Counted from the first letter of the stretch, positions 1 through 11,212 are shown. The stretch: 64,000 bases of DNA from Flavobacterium sp. UBA2787 (GCA_002352205.1 DEHZ01000004.1:84802-148801); one strand, 5' to 3'. Translations and numbers: made by a program. Notes: generated by a model not told the origin, from the letters alone.

Positions 1-801
1 CCCAACAACACGCATTTTGAGTTGGCTAAACAATGTTTACAAGAAAAAAAACATGTTTTGTTAGAAAAACCTGCAACAGCAACACCTGAAGAATTTTTGG
101 AATTGATGAGGATTGCAAAATCGGTTAACAAACAACTTTTAGTCTATCAAAACCGCCGATGGAGCAGTGATATTTGTGCTGCAAAAGAAATTATAAAATC
201 AGGAAAACTAGGAAATATTGTTGAAGTTTATTTGCGTTTTGATCGTTTTCGTCCTGACATTAGTGTGAAAGGATTTAAAGAAAATGAATTACCCGGAAGC
301 GGAATTTTATATGATTTAGGTTCGCATTTAATTGACCAAGCGATTTCAATTTTCGGCAAACCAAAAAAGCATTATGTTCATAAAGGAATGTATCGAAATG
401 GCACTTTGGTGGATGATTATGCGTTTGTGCATCTTTTATTTGAGAATCAGGTGAATGCTTTTATAACAGTAAGTTTACACGTACTTGATGTTCTACCGGG
501 AATTGTGATTCACGGCACAAAAGGAAGTTTCATTAAAGATTTTTGTGACGAACAGGAAAATCAGTTGATGGCAGGAATGGCTCCGAATCATCCGAATTTT
601 GGATTGGAATTGGAAAACAAAGAGGGAAAATTGACTTATGTTGATGAAAATAACAATGTGATTACTGAGCGAGTTCCATCTCAAAAAGGAAATTTTAATG
701 GTTTATTTGATGAAGTGTATGAATGTATTCGGAATGAAAAATCGTTTTCTGTTAGGAATGAGGAGATTTTGGAGCAGCTAACTATACTCAATACAAAATA
801 A
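1..801 (+). CDS. Gfo/Idh/MocA family oxidoreductase, C-terminal part
   Basis: This is the 3' part of an NAD(P)-dependent oxidoreductase gene that enters from the left edge. The frame is open from base 1 and begins PNNTHFELAKQC, followed by the EKPATATPEEF segment, which is the conserved EKP motif at the end of the Rossmann domain in this family. The TTG at 22 is therefore not the start. The rest matches the C-terminal alpha/beta domain: YQNRRW (residues about 50-55) and GILYDLGSHLIDQAISIFG, a typical GG.l.D.g.H..D segment. The family acts on sugars, inositols or related polyols; the substrate cannot be told from sequence. Roughly 90 to 110 residues of the nucleotide-binding half lie outside the window. 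Confidence 0.9.
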   Translation, partial: PNNTHFELAKQCLQEKKHVLLEKPATATPEEFLELMRIAKSVNKQLLVYQNRRWSSDICAAKEIIKSGKLGNIVEVYLRFDRFRPDISVKGFKENELPGSGILYDLGSHLIDQAISIFGKPKKHYVHKGMYRNGTLVDDYAFVHLLFENQVNAFITVSLHVLDVLPGIVIHGTKGSFIKDFCDEQENQLMAGMAPNHPNFGLELENKEGKLTYVDENNNVITERVPSQKGNFNGLFDEVYECIRNEKSFSVRNEEILEQLTILNTK

Positions 802-816
802 ATTCAACCAATTTAA

Positions 817-845
817 TTGTAATTTCAAAATAAATTGTAAATTTG
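817..845 (+). promoter_or_regulatory. promoter of rplS
   Basis: TTG at 817-819 and TAAATTTG at 838-845 match the Bacteroidota -33/-7 consensus with an 18-nt spacer. Transcription would start near 851, leaving a leader of about 70 nt before rplS. Confidence 0.6.
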
Positions 846-919
846 CACCCACATTTGGACTAACCTCTGACGATAATCGTGTATGTTGCTCTGATAATCA
901 CTATTTTAACTTAATTGTT
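846..919 (+). promoter_or_regulatory. possible ribosomal-protein leader upstream of rplS
   Basis: The roughly 70-nt transcribed leader contains the self-complementary stretch ACGATAATCGT (870-880) and a second TGATAATCA (892-900). I recall that a structured leader for L19 has been proposed in Flavobacteria, but this match is unverified. Autoregulation by L19 would be the expected role. Confidence 0.3.
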
Positions 920-1270
920 ATGGCAGATTTAATGAAATTCGTTCAAGACGAATTTGTTACAAAAAAAGACTTTCCGGAATTCGGAGCAGGTGATACTATC
1001 ACTGTTTATTATGAAATTAAAGAGGGTGAAAAAACAAGAACCCAGTTCTTTAAAGGAGTTGTAATTCAAAGAAGAGGATCAGGTGCAACTGAAACCTTTA
1101 CTATCCGTAAAATGTCAGGAGCTGTTGGTGTGGAAAGAATTTTCCCGGTTAACATGCCTGCACTTCAAAAAGTAGAAGTTAACCAAAGAGGTAAAGTTAG
1201 AAGAGCTCGTATTTTCTACTTCAGAGACCTTACAGGTAAAAAAGCAAAAATCAAAGAAAGAAGAAGATAA
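920..1270 (+). CDS. rplS: 50S ribosomal protein bL19
   Basis: The 116-residue product is full length for bL19, a protein at the 30S-50S interface of the ribosome. It shows the family core GDTITVYYEIKEGEKTRTQ, the FKGVVIQRRGSG segment, FTIRKMS.GVGVERIFP and a basic C-terminus. The ATG at 920 follows a recognisable promoter and leader. The gene stands alone, with a strong terminator 16 nt after its stop codon. In many bacteria rplS sits with rimM and trmD; here it is monocistronic. Confidence 0.98.
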   Translation: MADLMKFVQDEFVTKKDFPEFGAGDTITVYYEIKEGEKTRTQFFKGVVIQRRGSGATETFTIRKMSGAVGVERIFPVNMPALQKVEVNQRGKVRRARIFYFRDLTGKKAKIKERRR

Positions 1271-1286
1271 TCAACTTTCTAATCAT

Positions 1287-1325
1287 AAAAAGTCCCGTTT
1301 TGAAATTCAGAACGGGATTTTTTAT
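1287..1325 (+). terminator. rho-independent terminator of rplS
   Basis: AGTCCCGTTTTG and CAGAACGGGATT pair across a short loop and are followed by a T run. It is probably bidirectional in strength, but no gene converges on it. Confidence 0.85.
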
Positions 1326-1432
1326 TTCCGCCAATTTTAACAACTCCTCAATTTTTAATTCATTTTTTGTCAAATTACTAATTTTTATAGTTCAGATTAT
1401 CATATCCATAATTCAATCGTTTTCGTTTGTAG

Positions 1433-3745
<2,313 letters not shown>

Positions 3746-3761
3746 AAAATATATTTTCTCA

Positions 3762-3951
3762 ACTCGTTGGGTGTAATTAAACGATGAAATAATCTTACCA
3801 CTAATTCACTAATTTTTTGGAGTAATTATTCGATTTAATTCGAATTTTCATCAAAGATGAACAAATTATTGCTTTTGCATATTTTAAAATTCGAGAATTC
3901 GTGGTAAAATATCCATTATGATTTTGAATTAAATAATTACACCCAACGGGT
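3762..3951. mobile_element. MITE-like element, copy 1 (about 190 bp)
   Basis: The ends are inverted: ACTCGTTGGGTGTAATTA on the left and TAATTACACCCAACGGGT on the right, with one mismatch. The 8-bp sequence TTTTCTCA flanks both sides perfectly (3754-3761 and 3952-3959), as expected of a target duplication. The interior holds a further inverted pair, TTACCACTAATTC at 3795-3807 and GAATTCGTGGTAA at 3895-3907. It has no coding capacity. A second copy, roughly 90% identical by eye, lies at 11253-11443. The ends and duplication length would suit mobilisation by a transposase of the IS982 type, but that is inference. Confidence 0.85.
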
Positions 3952-3963
3952 TTTTCTCATTAT

Positions 3964-3996
3964 AAAAAGACAATCCTAACCGATTGTCTTTTTTTG
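3964..3996 (+). terminator. rho-independent terminator, probably of icd
   Basis: AAAAGACAATC and GATTGTCTTTT pair around CTAACC and are followed by T residues. It lies just past the MITE copy, so the element probably split icd from its original terminator. Confidence 0.8.
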
Positions 3997-4098
3997 TTTC
4001 ATTTTAAATCCTAAATTTATAAAATCGAAAAAAGTTTTAGGTTCTTCCCAACCTTTTGCCAACTATTGTGCTCTTTATAAGAAAGCAAACCAATTGTG

Positions 4099-4632
4099 AT
4101 GGAAAAAAATATCATTCAAGCCTGCAGAAAAATGCACCGAGACGCCCAGCGGAAGGTGTATGAGCACATGGGACCCAAATTGTATCAGTTATGCAAACGG
4201 TATCTCAAAAAAGAGGAAGAAATAGAAGAAGCTTTGGCCGATGCATTCTTTACTATTTTCACCAAAATTGATCAATTAAAAGAAGACCATGCGTTTGAAG
4301 CTTGGGCTAGAAAAATCACAGTCAATCAGTGTTTGCTGACGTTACGAAAAAATGTGAATTTTAATTTGTATTTGGATGATGTCAAATTAGCGTCGCAACC
4401 TACAACGGACGAAATTACTGATTTAGAAGAAGAAGATTTACTCAACCTGCTTCAACTGATTCCCGACGGATGCAAAGCCATCTTTAATTTGTTTGTAATT
4501 GAAGGCTATTCACACAAGGAAATTGCACTGCAATTAGGCATTTCAGAAGGCACTTCAAAATCACAATTGAACGCTTCCAAAACCAAATTGAAAGAGTTAG
4601 TGAACAATTTTTATTATCAAAAGGCAAAATAG
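4099..4632 (+). CDS. RNA polymerase sigma-70 factor, ECF subfamily
   Basis: The 177-residue protein has the two ECF sigma domains. Region 2 spans about residues 15-80, with YQLCKRYLKKEEEIEEALADAFFTIF and WARKITVNQCLLTLRK. Region 4 spans about residues 115-170, with LIPDGCKAIFNLFVIEGYSHKEIALQLGISEGTSKSQL, a helix-turn-helix that would bind the -35 element. The ATG at 4099 is preferred over a GTG one codon upstream. Only 2 nt separate its stop from the next gene, whose N-terminus looks like an anti-sigma anchor. The pair is probably one transcription unit in which the partner regulates the sigma factor. Confidence 0.93.
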   Translation: MEKNIIQACRKMHRDAQRKVYEHMGPKLYQLCKRYLKKEEEIEEALADAFFTIFTKIDQLKEDHAFEAWARKITVNQCLLTLRKNVNFNLYLDDVKLASQPTTDEITDLEEEDLLNLLQLIPDGCKAIFNLFVIEGYSHKEIALQLGISEGTSKSQLNASKTKLKELVNNFYYQKAK

Positions 4633-4634
4633 TT

Positions 4635-7196
4635 ATGGAAAATCAAGATAAATTATACGATAAAATGCAACGGGCAGCAAAAAATGCCGAGTCTAATACA
4701 TTTCCCGGAATGGAAAAAGTCTGGGCACGAGTAGAAGAAAAATTAGACAAAAAAGAAGACAAAAAAGTAATCGCTCTTTGGAAAAAAATAGCCGTTGCTG
4801 CCTCTCTCCTATTGTTTGTTTCCATTGGATATCAGTTTTTAAAATCGGATAAAGAAATTATTACAATTGAAAATCCGATTGTGATTGAAAATAAGGATAC
4901 AATTCAAAATGTTTCTCCTTTAAAAATTGAGAAACCGGAAGAGAAAGAAGTGGTTGTTTCTGACCCAAAACCAGAAATTAACAATGAACCTTCAATTGTT
5001 TTAGAGAAAGAAAAGCAAATTGTATATGCTGTTGAAGATAGTATGGTTTTTATGAAGTCGAAAAAAGCTTTAGTTTGGAACCCGAAATCTGATAATAAAG
5101 AGTTTTATGTCAAAGCAACAATTGAGCAATCAAATGATCAATTATTACAAGGGAAAGCAGTTGGAGTTTACATTAATAATCCAAATAAAACATATAATGA
5201 AAATAACAATATAATTTTAAGAGGTAATAACTCACAACAAGTTGATTCAAATAAATCTGCGACATCAGGTTATGTAACCGTTGATGATGAATCTAATGAT
5301 TACAACTATTATAGAGGTAATGTCTACTCAAAAAATATGATTGATCCTGATGGTAAGGTTGAAATAATTGACAATGAAGAAAACTATTTTCAAACCAATA
5401 AAATAAAATTAATTCCTAATATAGTTTATGATACTTTAAGCAATGGAAAAATAATTGCCCGAAAAATACCCGGAACAATCAACCAACTTGCAATAAGAGG
5501 TACTAATTCAATAAACTCCAAACAAGAACCATTAATCATTTTAGACGGACAACCCATTTCCCAAAAAGAAATGCAAGTGCTTAATCCAAATGATATAAAA
5601 GATATTACTATTTTAAAAGATGCATCAGCCACTTCTTTATATGGAAGCCGAGGAAGAACTGGTGTAATCGTCATCACTTCCAAAAGCGGAAAAGTTGAAA
5701 AATTATCAAAAAGACAACTCAGAAAGAAACTAAAAGAATTAGAAGAAGCTCAAAAACAAGCACCAATTCAATGGCCGGTTCATGATCCAACGCAAGATGA
5801 ATCGTATGAATCATTTGAAGAAAACGCCTTCGAGAGTCCGAGTACAGCACCGCTTTCTACTTTTTCAATTGATGTGGATAATGCTTCGTACACCAACATT
5901 CGTCGCTTTATCAACAACGGACAAACTGTTCCGAAGGATGCTGTTCGAGTGGAAGAAATGGTTAATTTCTTTAAATACAATTATGCTGAACCAACCAATG
6001 AACATCCGTTTACCATTCACACTGAATACAGCGACTGTGCTTGGAACAGCAATCATAAAGTATTGAAAGTTGGCTTGCAAGGCAGAAATATTCCAACCGA
6101 TAATTTACCGGCTTCCAACTTAGTTTTTCTGGTTGATGTTTCCGGTTCGATGAACGACCAAAATAAATTGCCCTTGCTCAAACAATCGATGAAAATTTTG
6201 GTAGAGCAACTTCGTAAAAAAGATAAAGTTTCAATCGTGGTTTATGCCGGAGCAGCGGGAATGGTTTTGCCTCCTACTTCAGGCGAGGATAAAAAGACCA
6301 TTATCGATGCTTTGGAAAAATTGCAAGCAGGCGGAAGTACTGCGGGTGGAGAAGGAATTGAATTAGCCTATAAAATTGCACAAGAAAACTTTGTCAAAAA
6401 CGGAAACAACCGAGTGATTTTAGCTACTGACGGCGATTTTAATGTGGGAGCTTCTTCTAATACAGACATGCAAACTTTAATTGAAGAAAAAAGAAAAAGT
6501 GGTGTTTTCCTAACGTGTTTGGGATACGGAATGGGCAACTACAAAGACAGTAAAATGGAAACCATTGCCAACAAAGGAAACGGAAATTATGCTTACATTG
6601 ATAACATTCAAGAAGCCAATCGCTTTTTAGGAAAAGAGTTCAAAGGCTCAATGTTTGCCATCGCCAAAGATGTGAAAATTCAAATCGAATTCAATCCGCA
6701 ACACGTGCAAGCCTATCGATTGATTGGGTATGAAAACCGAAAACTGAAAGACGAAGATTTTGTGAATGATGCCATTGATGCCGGCGAATTAGGAAGCGGT
6801 CACACCGTAACGGCTTTGTATGAAATTATTCCAACCAATGTGAAAAGCGACTATTTTAAAGAACCAATTGATTTGAAATACTCTAAAACTGAAAATTCTT
6901 CAACCGTTTTTGGCAATGAATTGGCCACCATCAAATTCCGATATAAAAAACCCGATGGCGAAAAAAGTATTGAAATGGTTCAGGTAATTGAAAACAAATC
7001 GATTCCAATTGAAAATTCATCCGATGATTTTAAATTTTCATCAGCCGTTGCTTGGTTTGGATTAAAATTGAGAGATTCAAAATTAGTACAAAACAAAGAC
7101 AGCGAAGCCATCAAAACCTTAGCAAAAAAAGGACTTTCCAACGATGAAGATGGCTATAAAGCCGAGTTTATCCGATTGGTTGAAACCGTAATATAA
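4635..7196 (+). CDS. membrane-anchored SusC-plug-like / von Willebrand factor A fusion, possible anti-sigma
   Basis: The 853-residue protein combines several parts. Residues 1-47 are cytosolic and resemble the short N-terminus of FecR-like or anti-sigma proteins. One membrane helix follows (about 48-66). A degenerate QGKAVGVYI segment lies near residue 175, and a clear TonB-receptor plug segment at about 283-353 includes LAIRGTNS, PLIILDG, DIKDITILKDASATSLYG and GVIVIT. A vWA-associated N-terminal region (about 390-455, STFSIDVDNASYTNIRRF) precedes a vWA domain (about 494-660) with the MIDAS motif DVSGS and the ATDGDF loop. A YfbK-type C-terminal region ends it. There is no beta-barrel. The gene follows the ECF sigma factor by 2 nt. 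The role is unknown; a periplasmic sensor controlling the sigma factor is the simplest reading. Confidence 0.85.
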   Translation: MENQDKLYDKMQRAAKNAESNTFPGMEKVWARVEEKLDKKEDKKVIALWKKIAVAASLLLFVSIGYQFLKSDKEIITIENPIVIENKDTIQNVSPLKIEKPEEKEVVVSDPKPEINNEPSIVLEKEKQIVYAVEDSMVFMKSKKALVWNPKSDNKEFYVKATIEQSNDQLLQGKAVGVYINNPNKTYNENNNIILRGNNSQQVDSNKSATSGYVTVDDESNDYNYYRGNVYSKNMIDPDGKVEIIDNEENYFQTNKIKLIPNIVYDTLSNGKIIARKIPGTINQLAIRGTNSINSKQEPLIILDGQPISQKEMQVLNPNDIKDITILKDASATSLYGSRGRTGVIVITSKSGKVEKLSKRQLRKKLKELEEAQKQAPIQWPVHDPTQDESYESFEENAFESPSTAPLSTFSIDVDNASYTNIRRFINNGQTVPKDAVRVEEMVNFFKYNYAEPTNEHPFTIHTEYSDCAWNSNHKVLKVGLQGRNIPTDNLPASNLVFLVDVSGSMNDQNKLPLLKQSMKILVEQLRKKDKVSIVVYAGAAGMVLPPTSGEDKKTIIDALEKLQAGGSTAGGEGIELAYKIAQENFVKNGNNRVILATDGDFNVGASSNTDMQTLIEEKRKSGVFLTCLGYGMGNYKDSKMETIANKGNGNYAYIDNIQEANRFLGKEFKGSMFAIAKDVKIQIEFNPQHVQAYRLIGYENRKLKDEDFVNDAIDAGELGSGHTVTALYEIIPTNVKSDYFKEPIDLKYSKTENSSTVFGNELATIKFRYKKPDGEKSIEMVQVIENKSIPIENSSDDFKFSSAVAWFGLKLRDSKLVQNKDSEAIKTLAKKGLSNDEDGYKAEFIRLVETVI

Positions 7197-7211
7197 AAAA
7201 TTGGTTACTCT

Positions 7212-7252
7212 GAAAACCTGACAATTAAATCCAATTTGTCAGGTTTTTTATT
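7212..7252 (+). terminator. rho-independent terminator of the sigma/vWA operon
   Basis: AAAACCTGACAA and TTGTCAGGTTTT form a 12-bp stem with a following T run, 15 nt after the stop codon. Confidence 0.85.
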
Positions 7253-7322
7253 AACCGTACTTTAACAACTGATGTATAAAATTTCTGAAAAAATTTCATC
7301 AAATTTGTTAAAAAAATTACTC

Positions 7323-9701
7323 ATGTCGTTAAACAAAATTTTATTGACAACTTTGATGACTTTTGGAATATTATTTTCATCAACCGCACAAGAGAAATTC
7401 ACAATCAGCGGAACTATTTCCGACCAAAAAAGCAATGAATCGCTCTATGGAGTTAACATCATTGTAACTGACACAAAATCGGGAGCAACAACAAACGAAT
7501 ATGGTTTTTACTCCATTTCCTTGCCAAAAGGAACTTATCTAATTCAAATTAGTTATGTTGGTTTTCAAACCATTGAGGAAACTATCGTTTTAGATAAAAA
7601 CATTCGAAAAAACTTTTCCTTATTCGAATCGAGTCAGCAATTAAACGAAGTAGTTTTAACCGAACGCAAAGCCAAAGCCGAAATTCGGAAACCCGAAATG
7701 AGTGTGAACAAACTTTCCATTCAGGAAATAAAAGAAATGCCTGTTTTACTAGGTGAAGTTGACATTATAAAATCGTTGCTGACTTTACCGGGTGTCACAA
7801 GTGCCGGTGAAGGTCAATCCGGATTCAACGTTCGTGGTGGTGGAGCCGATCAAAATTTGATTTTATTAGACGAAGCTACCATTTATAATTCCTCTCATTT
7901 ATTTGGTTTATTTTCGGTTTTTAATCCAGATGCCATCAAAGATTTAAAACTATATAAAGGTGGAATTCCTGCTCGTTATGGCGGAAGATTATCATCCGTT
8001 TTGGATATTTATCAAAAAGAAGGAAATAGTAAAGAATATCATGTGAATGGAGGAATCGGTATCATTTCAAGTCGATTAATGGCGGAAGGTCCAATTATAA
8101 AAGACCGCGGATCATTTTTGGTTGCCGGAAGAGGTTCGTATGCTCACTTATTTCTAAAACTAACAGACAATGACAATTCGGCCTATTTTTATGATTTGAA
8201 TACGAAATTGAGTTATAAAATTAATGACAACAATAACGTTTATTTTTCAGGCTATTTTGGTCGTGATGTCTTTAGTTTGAATAATGCTTTTGTGAATACA
8301 TACGGAAATGCGGTACTGAATTTACGATGGAATCATTTGTTTTCTGATAAATTATTCAGCAACATGTCATTCATTTATTCGGATTATTATTATGGTTTGG
8401 AATTGGATTTTGTTGGTTTCGAGTGGAATAGCGGTATCAAAAATTATAACTTTAAATATGATTTCAAACATTATTTAAGCGATAAATTGAAATTAACCTA
8501 TGGTTTAAATACGATTTATTATGATTTTAATCCCGGTAAAATTGAACCTAGCCGTCCTGATTCAGGTATCAACGAAGATCAATTAGATAAAAAATACGCA
8601 TTAGAATCGGCAGTTTATGTTGATGCAGAACATCAATTATCTGAAAAAATAACTGTTTCCTATGGTTTTCGATTTAGTAACTTTTTACGTTTAGGAAATC
8701 AGACGTTGAATGTGTATGAAAACAATCAAGCAGTTAATTTCAATACTGATTTTCAAGTGTATGAAAGTGCCACTCCGATTGGAACAGTTTCCTATGGAAA
8801 AAATGAAACGATTGCCAGTTTCAACAATTTGGAACCACGTTTTTCTGTTTCATATGCATTGAATGACAATCAATCCATCAAAGCAAGTTATAACCGAATG
8901 AGTCAGTATTTGCATTTGATTTCAAATACACAATCGCCTACTCCGCTTGATGTTTGGGCTCCAAGTGATAACTTTTTGAAGCCTCAATTATTAGATCAAT
9001 ATGCCATTGGCTATTTTCAAAATTTTAAAGATGACGAATATTCCGTTGAAGTGGAAACTTATTATAAAGACATCAAAGATCGCGTAGACTATATTGATGG
9101 TGCGAATTTAATTGCTAACGAAGCTATTGAACGAGTGGTTTTAAACGGTCGAGGAAGAGCATACGGAATGGAAGTTTTATTTAGAAAAAATGCCGGTCGA
9201 TTCAACGGTTGGTTGTCTTACACTTTAGCCAGAACCGAACAACAAGTGGTTGGAAGAACTCCCGAAGAAACAGGCATCAACAATGGAAATTGGTACAAAA
9301 CCGGCTTCGACAAATTAAACGATATTTCATTAGTTGGAAATTATAAATTGAATGAAAAGTGGCGTTTTGGAGCTAATTTTTCGTTACAAACCGGTCAGCC
9401 AGTTACCTATCCTAACGGTCAATATGAATACTTAGGAATCACAGTTCCAAGTTTTAATAATCGAAACGAAGACCGATTGCCAACCTATCATCGTTTGGAT
9501 GTTTCTGCCACTTTAACTCCACGTAAAAACAAAGATAGAAAATGGCAAGCCGAATGGGTTTTTGGTTTTTATAATATTTACAATCGTCAAAATGCAGCTT
9601 CGATAACTTTTCGCCAAAATGATGAAACGGCTCGAAATGAAGCAGTTCGATTATCCATTTTCGGAATTGTTCCGAGTGTAACGTATAATTTTAAATTCTA
9701 A
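7323..9701 (+). CDS. TonB-dependent outer-membrane receptor with carboxypeptidase-like regulatory domain
   Basis: An outer-membrane transporter of 792 residues from the ATG at 7323, which begins a clean signal peptide (MSLNKILLTTLMTFGILFSSTAQ). An in-frame ATG at 7272 would add 17 residues and bury it. After the signal comes a CarboxypepD_reg-like domain (ISGTISDQKSNESLYGVNI through YVGFQTIEE), then the plug (DIIKSLLTLPGV, GFNVRGGGADQNLILLD, GIPARYGGRLSS), then a beta-barrel ending in a terminal aromatic (TYNFKF). The downstream gene, 4 nt away, is a DUF4249 lipoprotein, a frequent partner of this receptor type in Flavobacteria. The substrate is not known; this subfamily is not the SusC type. 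Confidence 0.92.
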   Translation: MSLNKILLTTLMTFGILFSSTAQEKFTISGTISDQKSNESLYGVNIIVTDTKSGATTNEYGFYSISLPKGTYLIQISYVGFQTIEETIVLDKNIRKNFSLFESSQQLNEVVLTERKAKAEIRKPEMSVNKLSIQEIKEMPVLLGEVDIIKSLLTLPGVTSAGEGQSGFNVRGGGADQNLILLDEATIYNSSHLFGLFSVFNPDAIKDLKLYKGGIPARYGGRLSSVLDIYQKEGNSKEYHVNGGIGIISSRLMAEGPIIKDRGSFLVAGRGSYAHLFLKLTDNDNSAYFYDLNTKLSYKINDNNNVYFSGYFGRDVFSLNNAFVNTYGNAVLNLRWNHLFSDKLFSNMSFIYSDYYYGLELDFVGFEWNSGIKNYNFKYDFKHYLSDKLKLTYGLNTIYYDFNPGKIEPSRPDSGINEDQLDKKYALESAVYVDAEHQLSEKITVSYGFRFSNFLRLGNQTLNVYENNQAVNFNTDFQVYESATPIGTVSYGKNETIASFNNLEPRFSVSYALNDNQSIKASYNRMSQYLHLISNTQSPTPLDVWAPSDNFLKPQLLDQYAIGYFQNFKDDEYSVEVETYYKDIKDRVDYIDGANLIANEAIERVVLNGRGRAYGMEVLFRKNAGRFNGWLSYTLARTEQQVVGRTPEETGINNGNWYKTGFDKLNDISLVGNYKLNEKWRFGANFSLQTGQPVTYPNGQYEYLGITVPSFNNRNEDRLPTYHRLDVSATLTPRKNKDRKWQAEWVFGFYNIYNRQNAASITFRQNDETARNEAVRLSIFGIVPSVTYNFKF

Positions 9702-9705
9702 AAAA

Positions 9706-10524
9706 ATGAAACATTTGAAATATAGCTTACTCCTATTAATTACTTTCTTTACATTTAGTTGTGAAGAAGTTGTAGATGTTGATTTGAATACAGCTCCGCC
9801 AAAATTAGTCATAGAAGCTTCTATTAATTGGGTGAGAGATACGCCAGGTAATATTCAAGCAGTAAAATTATCGACTACTACTAATTATTTTGCAGACGAA
9901 ATTCCGCCGGTTACAGATGCAATTGTAACCATTACCAATAGTGAAGGAACGATTTTTACTTTCACACAATTAGATGAACCCGGTTTATATATTTGTGCTG
10001 ATTTTGTTCCGGTTGTCAATGAAACGTATACTTTAGTTGTTGTTTATGACGGTGAAACCTATACTTCAATCGAAAGATTATTGGCAACTCCGCAAGTAAC
10101 AAGAGTTGAACAACGCAATGATGGTGGCGTTTTAGGTGACGAAGTGGAAGTAAAATTCTTCTTCGATGATATTCCAAATGAAACGAATTTTTACTTTTTA
10201 GGAATTTTTGATCCTTATAAAGTTATACCGGAATACGGTGTTTTGGAAGATCGCTTTTTTGAAGATAATGAAATGTTCGGATTATATTTTAGCGAAGATT
10301 TAGTAGCAGGTGATACATTGACATTCACAATGAATGGCGTTTCTCAAAATTATTTCAATTACCTTAATATCCTTTTGGCTCAAGCAGGAAACAATGCCGG
10401 ACCGTTTAGTACACCCACTTCCACCGTTCGCGGTAATATTATCAATCAAACTAATTTTGATAATTTTGCATTGGGTTATTTTAGATTGAGTCAAACAGAA
10501 ATTAATGAGTATATTATTGAGTGA
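9706..10524 (+). CDS. DUF4249 family lipoprotein
   Basis: The 272-residue protein begins with a lipoprotein signal (lipobox FTFSC, cysteine near residue 19) and continues with EEVVDVDLNTAPPKLVIEA, the opening of DUF4249. The domain fills the rest of the protein and has alternating beta-rich segments (AVKLSTTTNYF, VTDAIVTITN). It lies 4 nt after the TonB receptor and is almost certainly co-expressed. By analogy to other receptor and lipoprotein pairs it may help capture the ligand on the outer membrane. Direct evidence for that function in the family is lacking. Confidence 0.9.
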   Translation: MKHLKYSLLLLITFFTFSCEEVVDVDLNTAPPKLVIEASINWVRDTPGNIQAVKLSTTTNYFADEIPPVTDAIVTITNSEGTIFTFTQLDEPGLYICADFVPVVNETYTLVVVYDGETYTSIERLLATPQVTRVEQRNDGGVLGDEVEVKFFFDDIPNETNFYFLGIFDPYKVIPEYGVLEDRFFEDNEMFGLYFSEDLVAGDTLTFTMNGVSQNYFNYLNILLAQAGNNAGPFSTPTSTVRGNIINQTNFDNFALGYFRLSQTEINEYIIE

Positions 10525-10549
10525 TTTTATATCGCTGAAAAAATAAAAA

Positions 10550-11212
10550 ATGTCATCACATCACATAGTTCGAGACGACCAAGAACCGGCACTAATTATT
10601 GCTAATGGTGCCGCTTGTAGCGAAGAATTGCTAGGACAGTTGTTAGAATGGTCACCTATTGTAATTGTCCTAGATTCTGCGATTAGTCGTGTGATTGAAT
10701 TAGGTATTAAAGTAGATGTATTATTAGGTGATTTTGACAGAGATTTTGATTTTGATTATTACAAAGAAATTCAATATCCGCTTGAAATTGTTCATACACC
10801 CGATCAGAACAAAACTGATTTGGAAAAAGCATTTGATTATTTGGTCGAACGAAATTTTCCGGCCGTAAATGTCGTTTGGGCAACCGGAAAAAGAGCCGAT
10901 CATACGATTACCAATATCACATCCATTGTAAAGTTTAGAGAAAAACTGAAAATTGTCTTGTTTGACGACCATTCCAAAATATTTCATTTACCAAAAAAAT
11001 ACGAAAAATGGTATCCAAAAAATACTGTTATTTCTTTAATTCCGATTGGCGTTGTGCTCGGCATTCATTCGCAAAATTTATTTTATCCTCTACAAAACGA
11101 TTCGTTGCAAATTGGTTATAGAACCGGAAGCAGTAATCATGTTGCCGAAGACGGCATTGTCACCATCCAACACGAAGAAGGCGATTTAATTTTAATGGAA
11201 TGTTGGGATTAA
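10550..11212 (+). CDS. thiN: thiamine pyrophosphokinase
   Basis: The 220-residue enzyme transfers pyrophosphate from ATP to thiamine, giving thiamine diphosphate. The diagnostic motifs are present: LIIANGA near the N-terminus, LLGDFD (about residues 61-66), TPDQNKTDLEKAFDYL (about 82-97) and ATGKRADHTITNI (about 110-122), followed by a C-terminal thiamine-binding beta domain (GYRTGSSNHV). It is cytosolic. The start lies 25 nt after the DUF4249 stop, so it may be read from the receptor operon. That might hint at a thiamine-related cargo for the receptor, but the pairing could be accidental. A terminator follows closely. Confidence 0.9.
   Translation: MSSHHIVRDDQEPALIIANGAACSEELLGQLLEWSPIVIVLDSAISRVIELGIKVDVLLGDFDRDFDFDYYKEIQYPLEIVHTPDQNKTDLEKAFDYLVERNFPAVNVVWATGKRADHTITNITSIVKFREKLKIVLFDDHSKIFHLPKKYEKWYPKNTVISLIPIGVVLGIHSQNLFYPLQNDSLQIGYRTGSSNHVAEDGIVTIQHEEGDLILMECWD

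Noticed and set aside
22-801. TTG start at 22 for the first gene
   Set aside because: The conserved PNNTHFELAKQC reads through from base 1, so the gene begins outside the window.
5782-6066. 94-residue frame inside the vWA gene
   Set aside because: An out-of-frame shadow on the same strand, with no start context or family.
7272-7322. Longer N-terminus of the TonB receptor
   Set aside because: The ATG at 7323 starts a normal signal peptide; the extension has lysines that would disrupt it.
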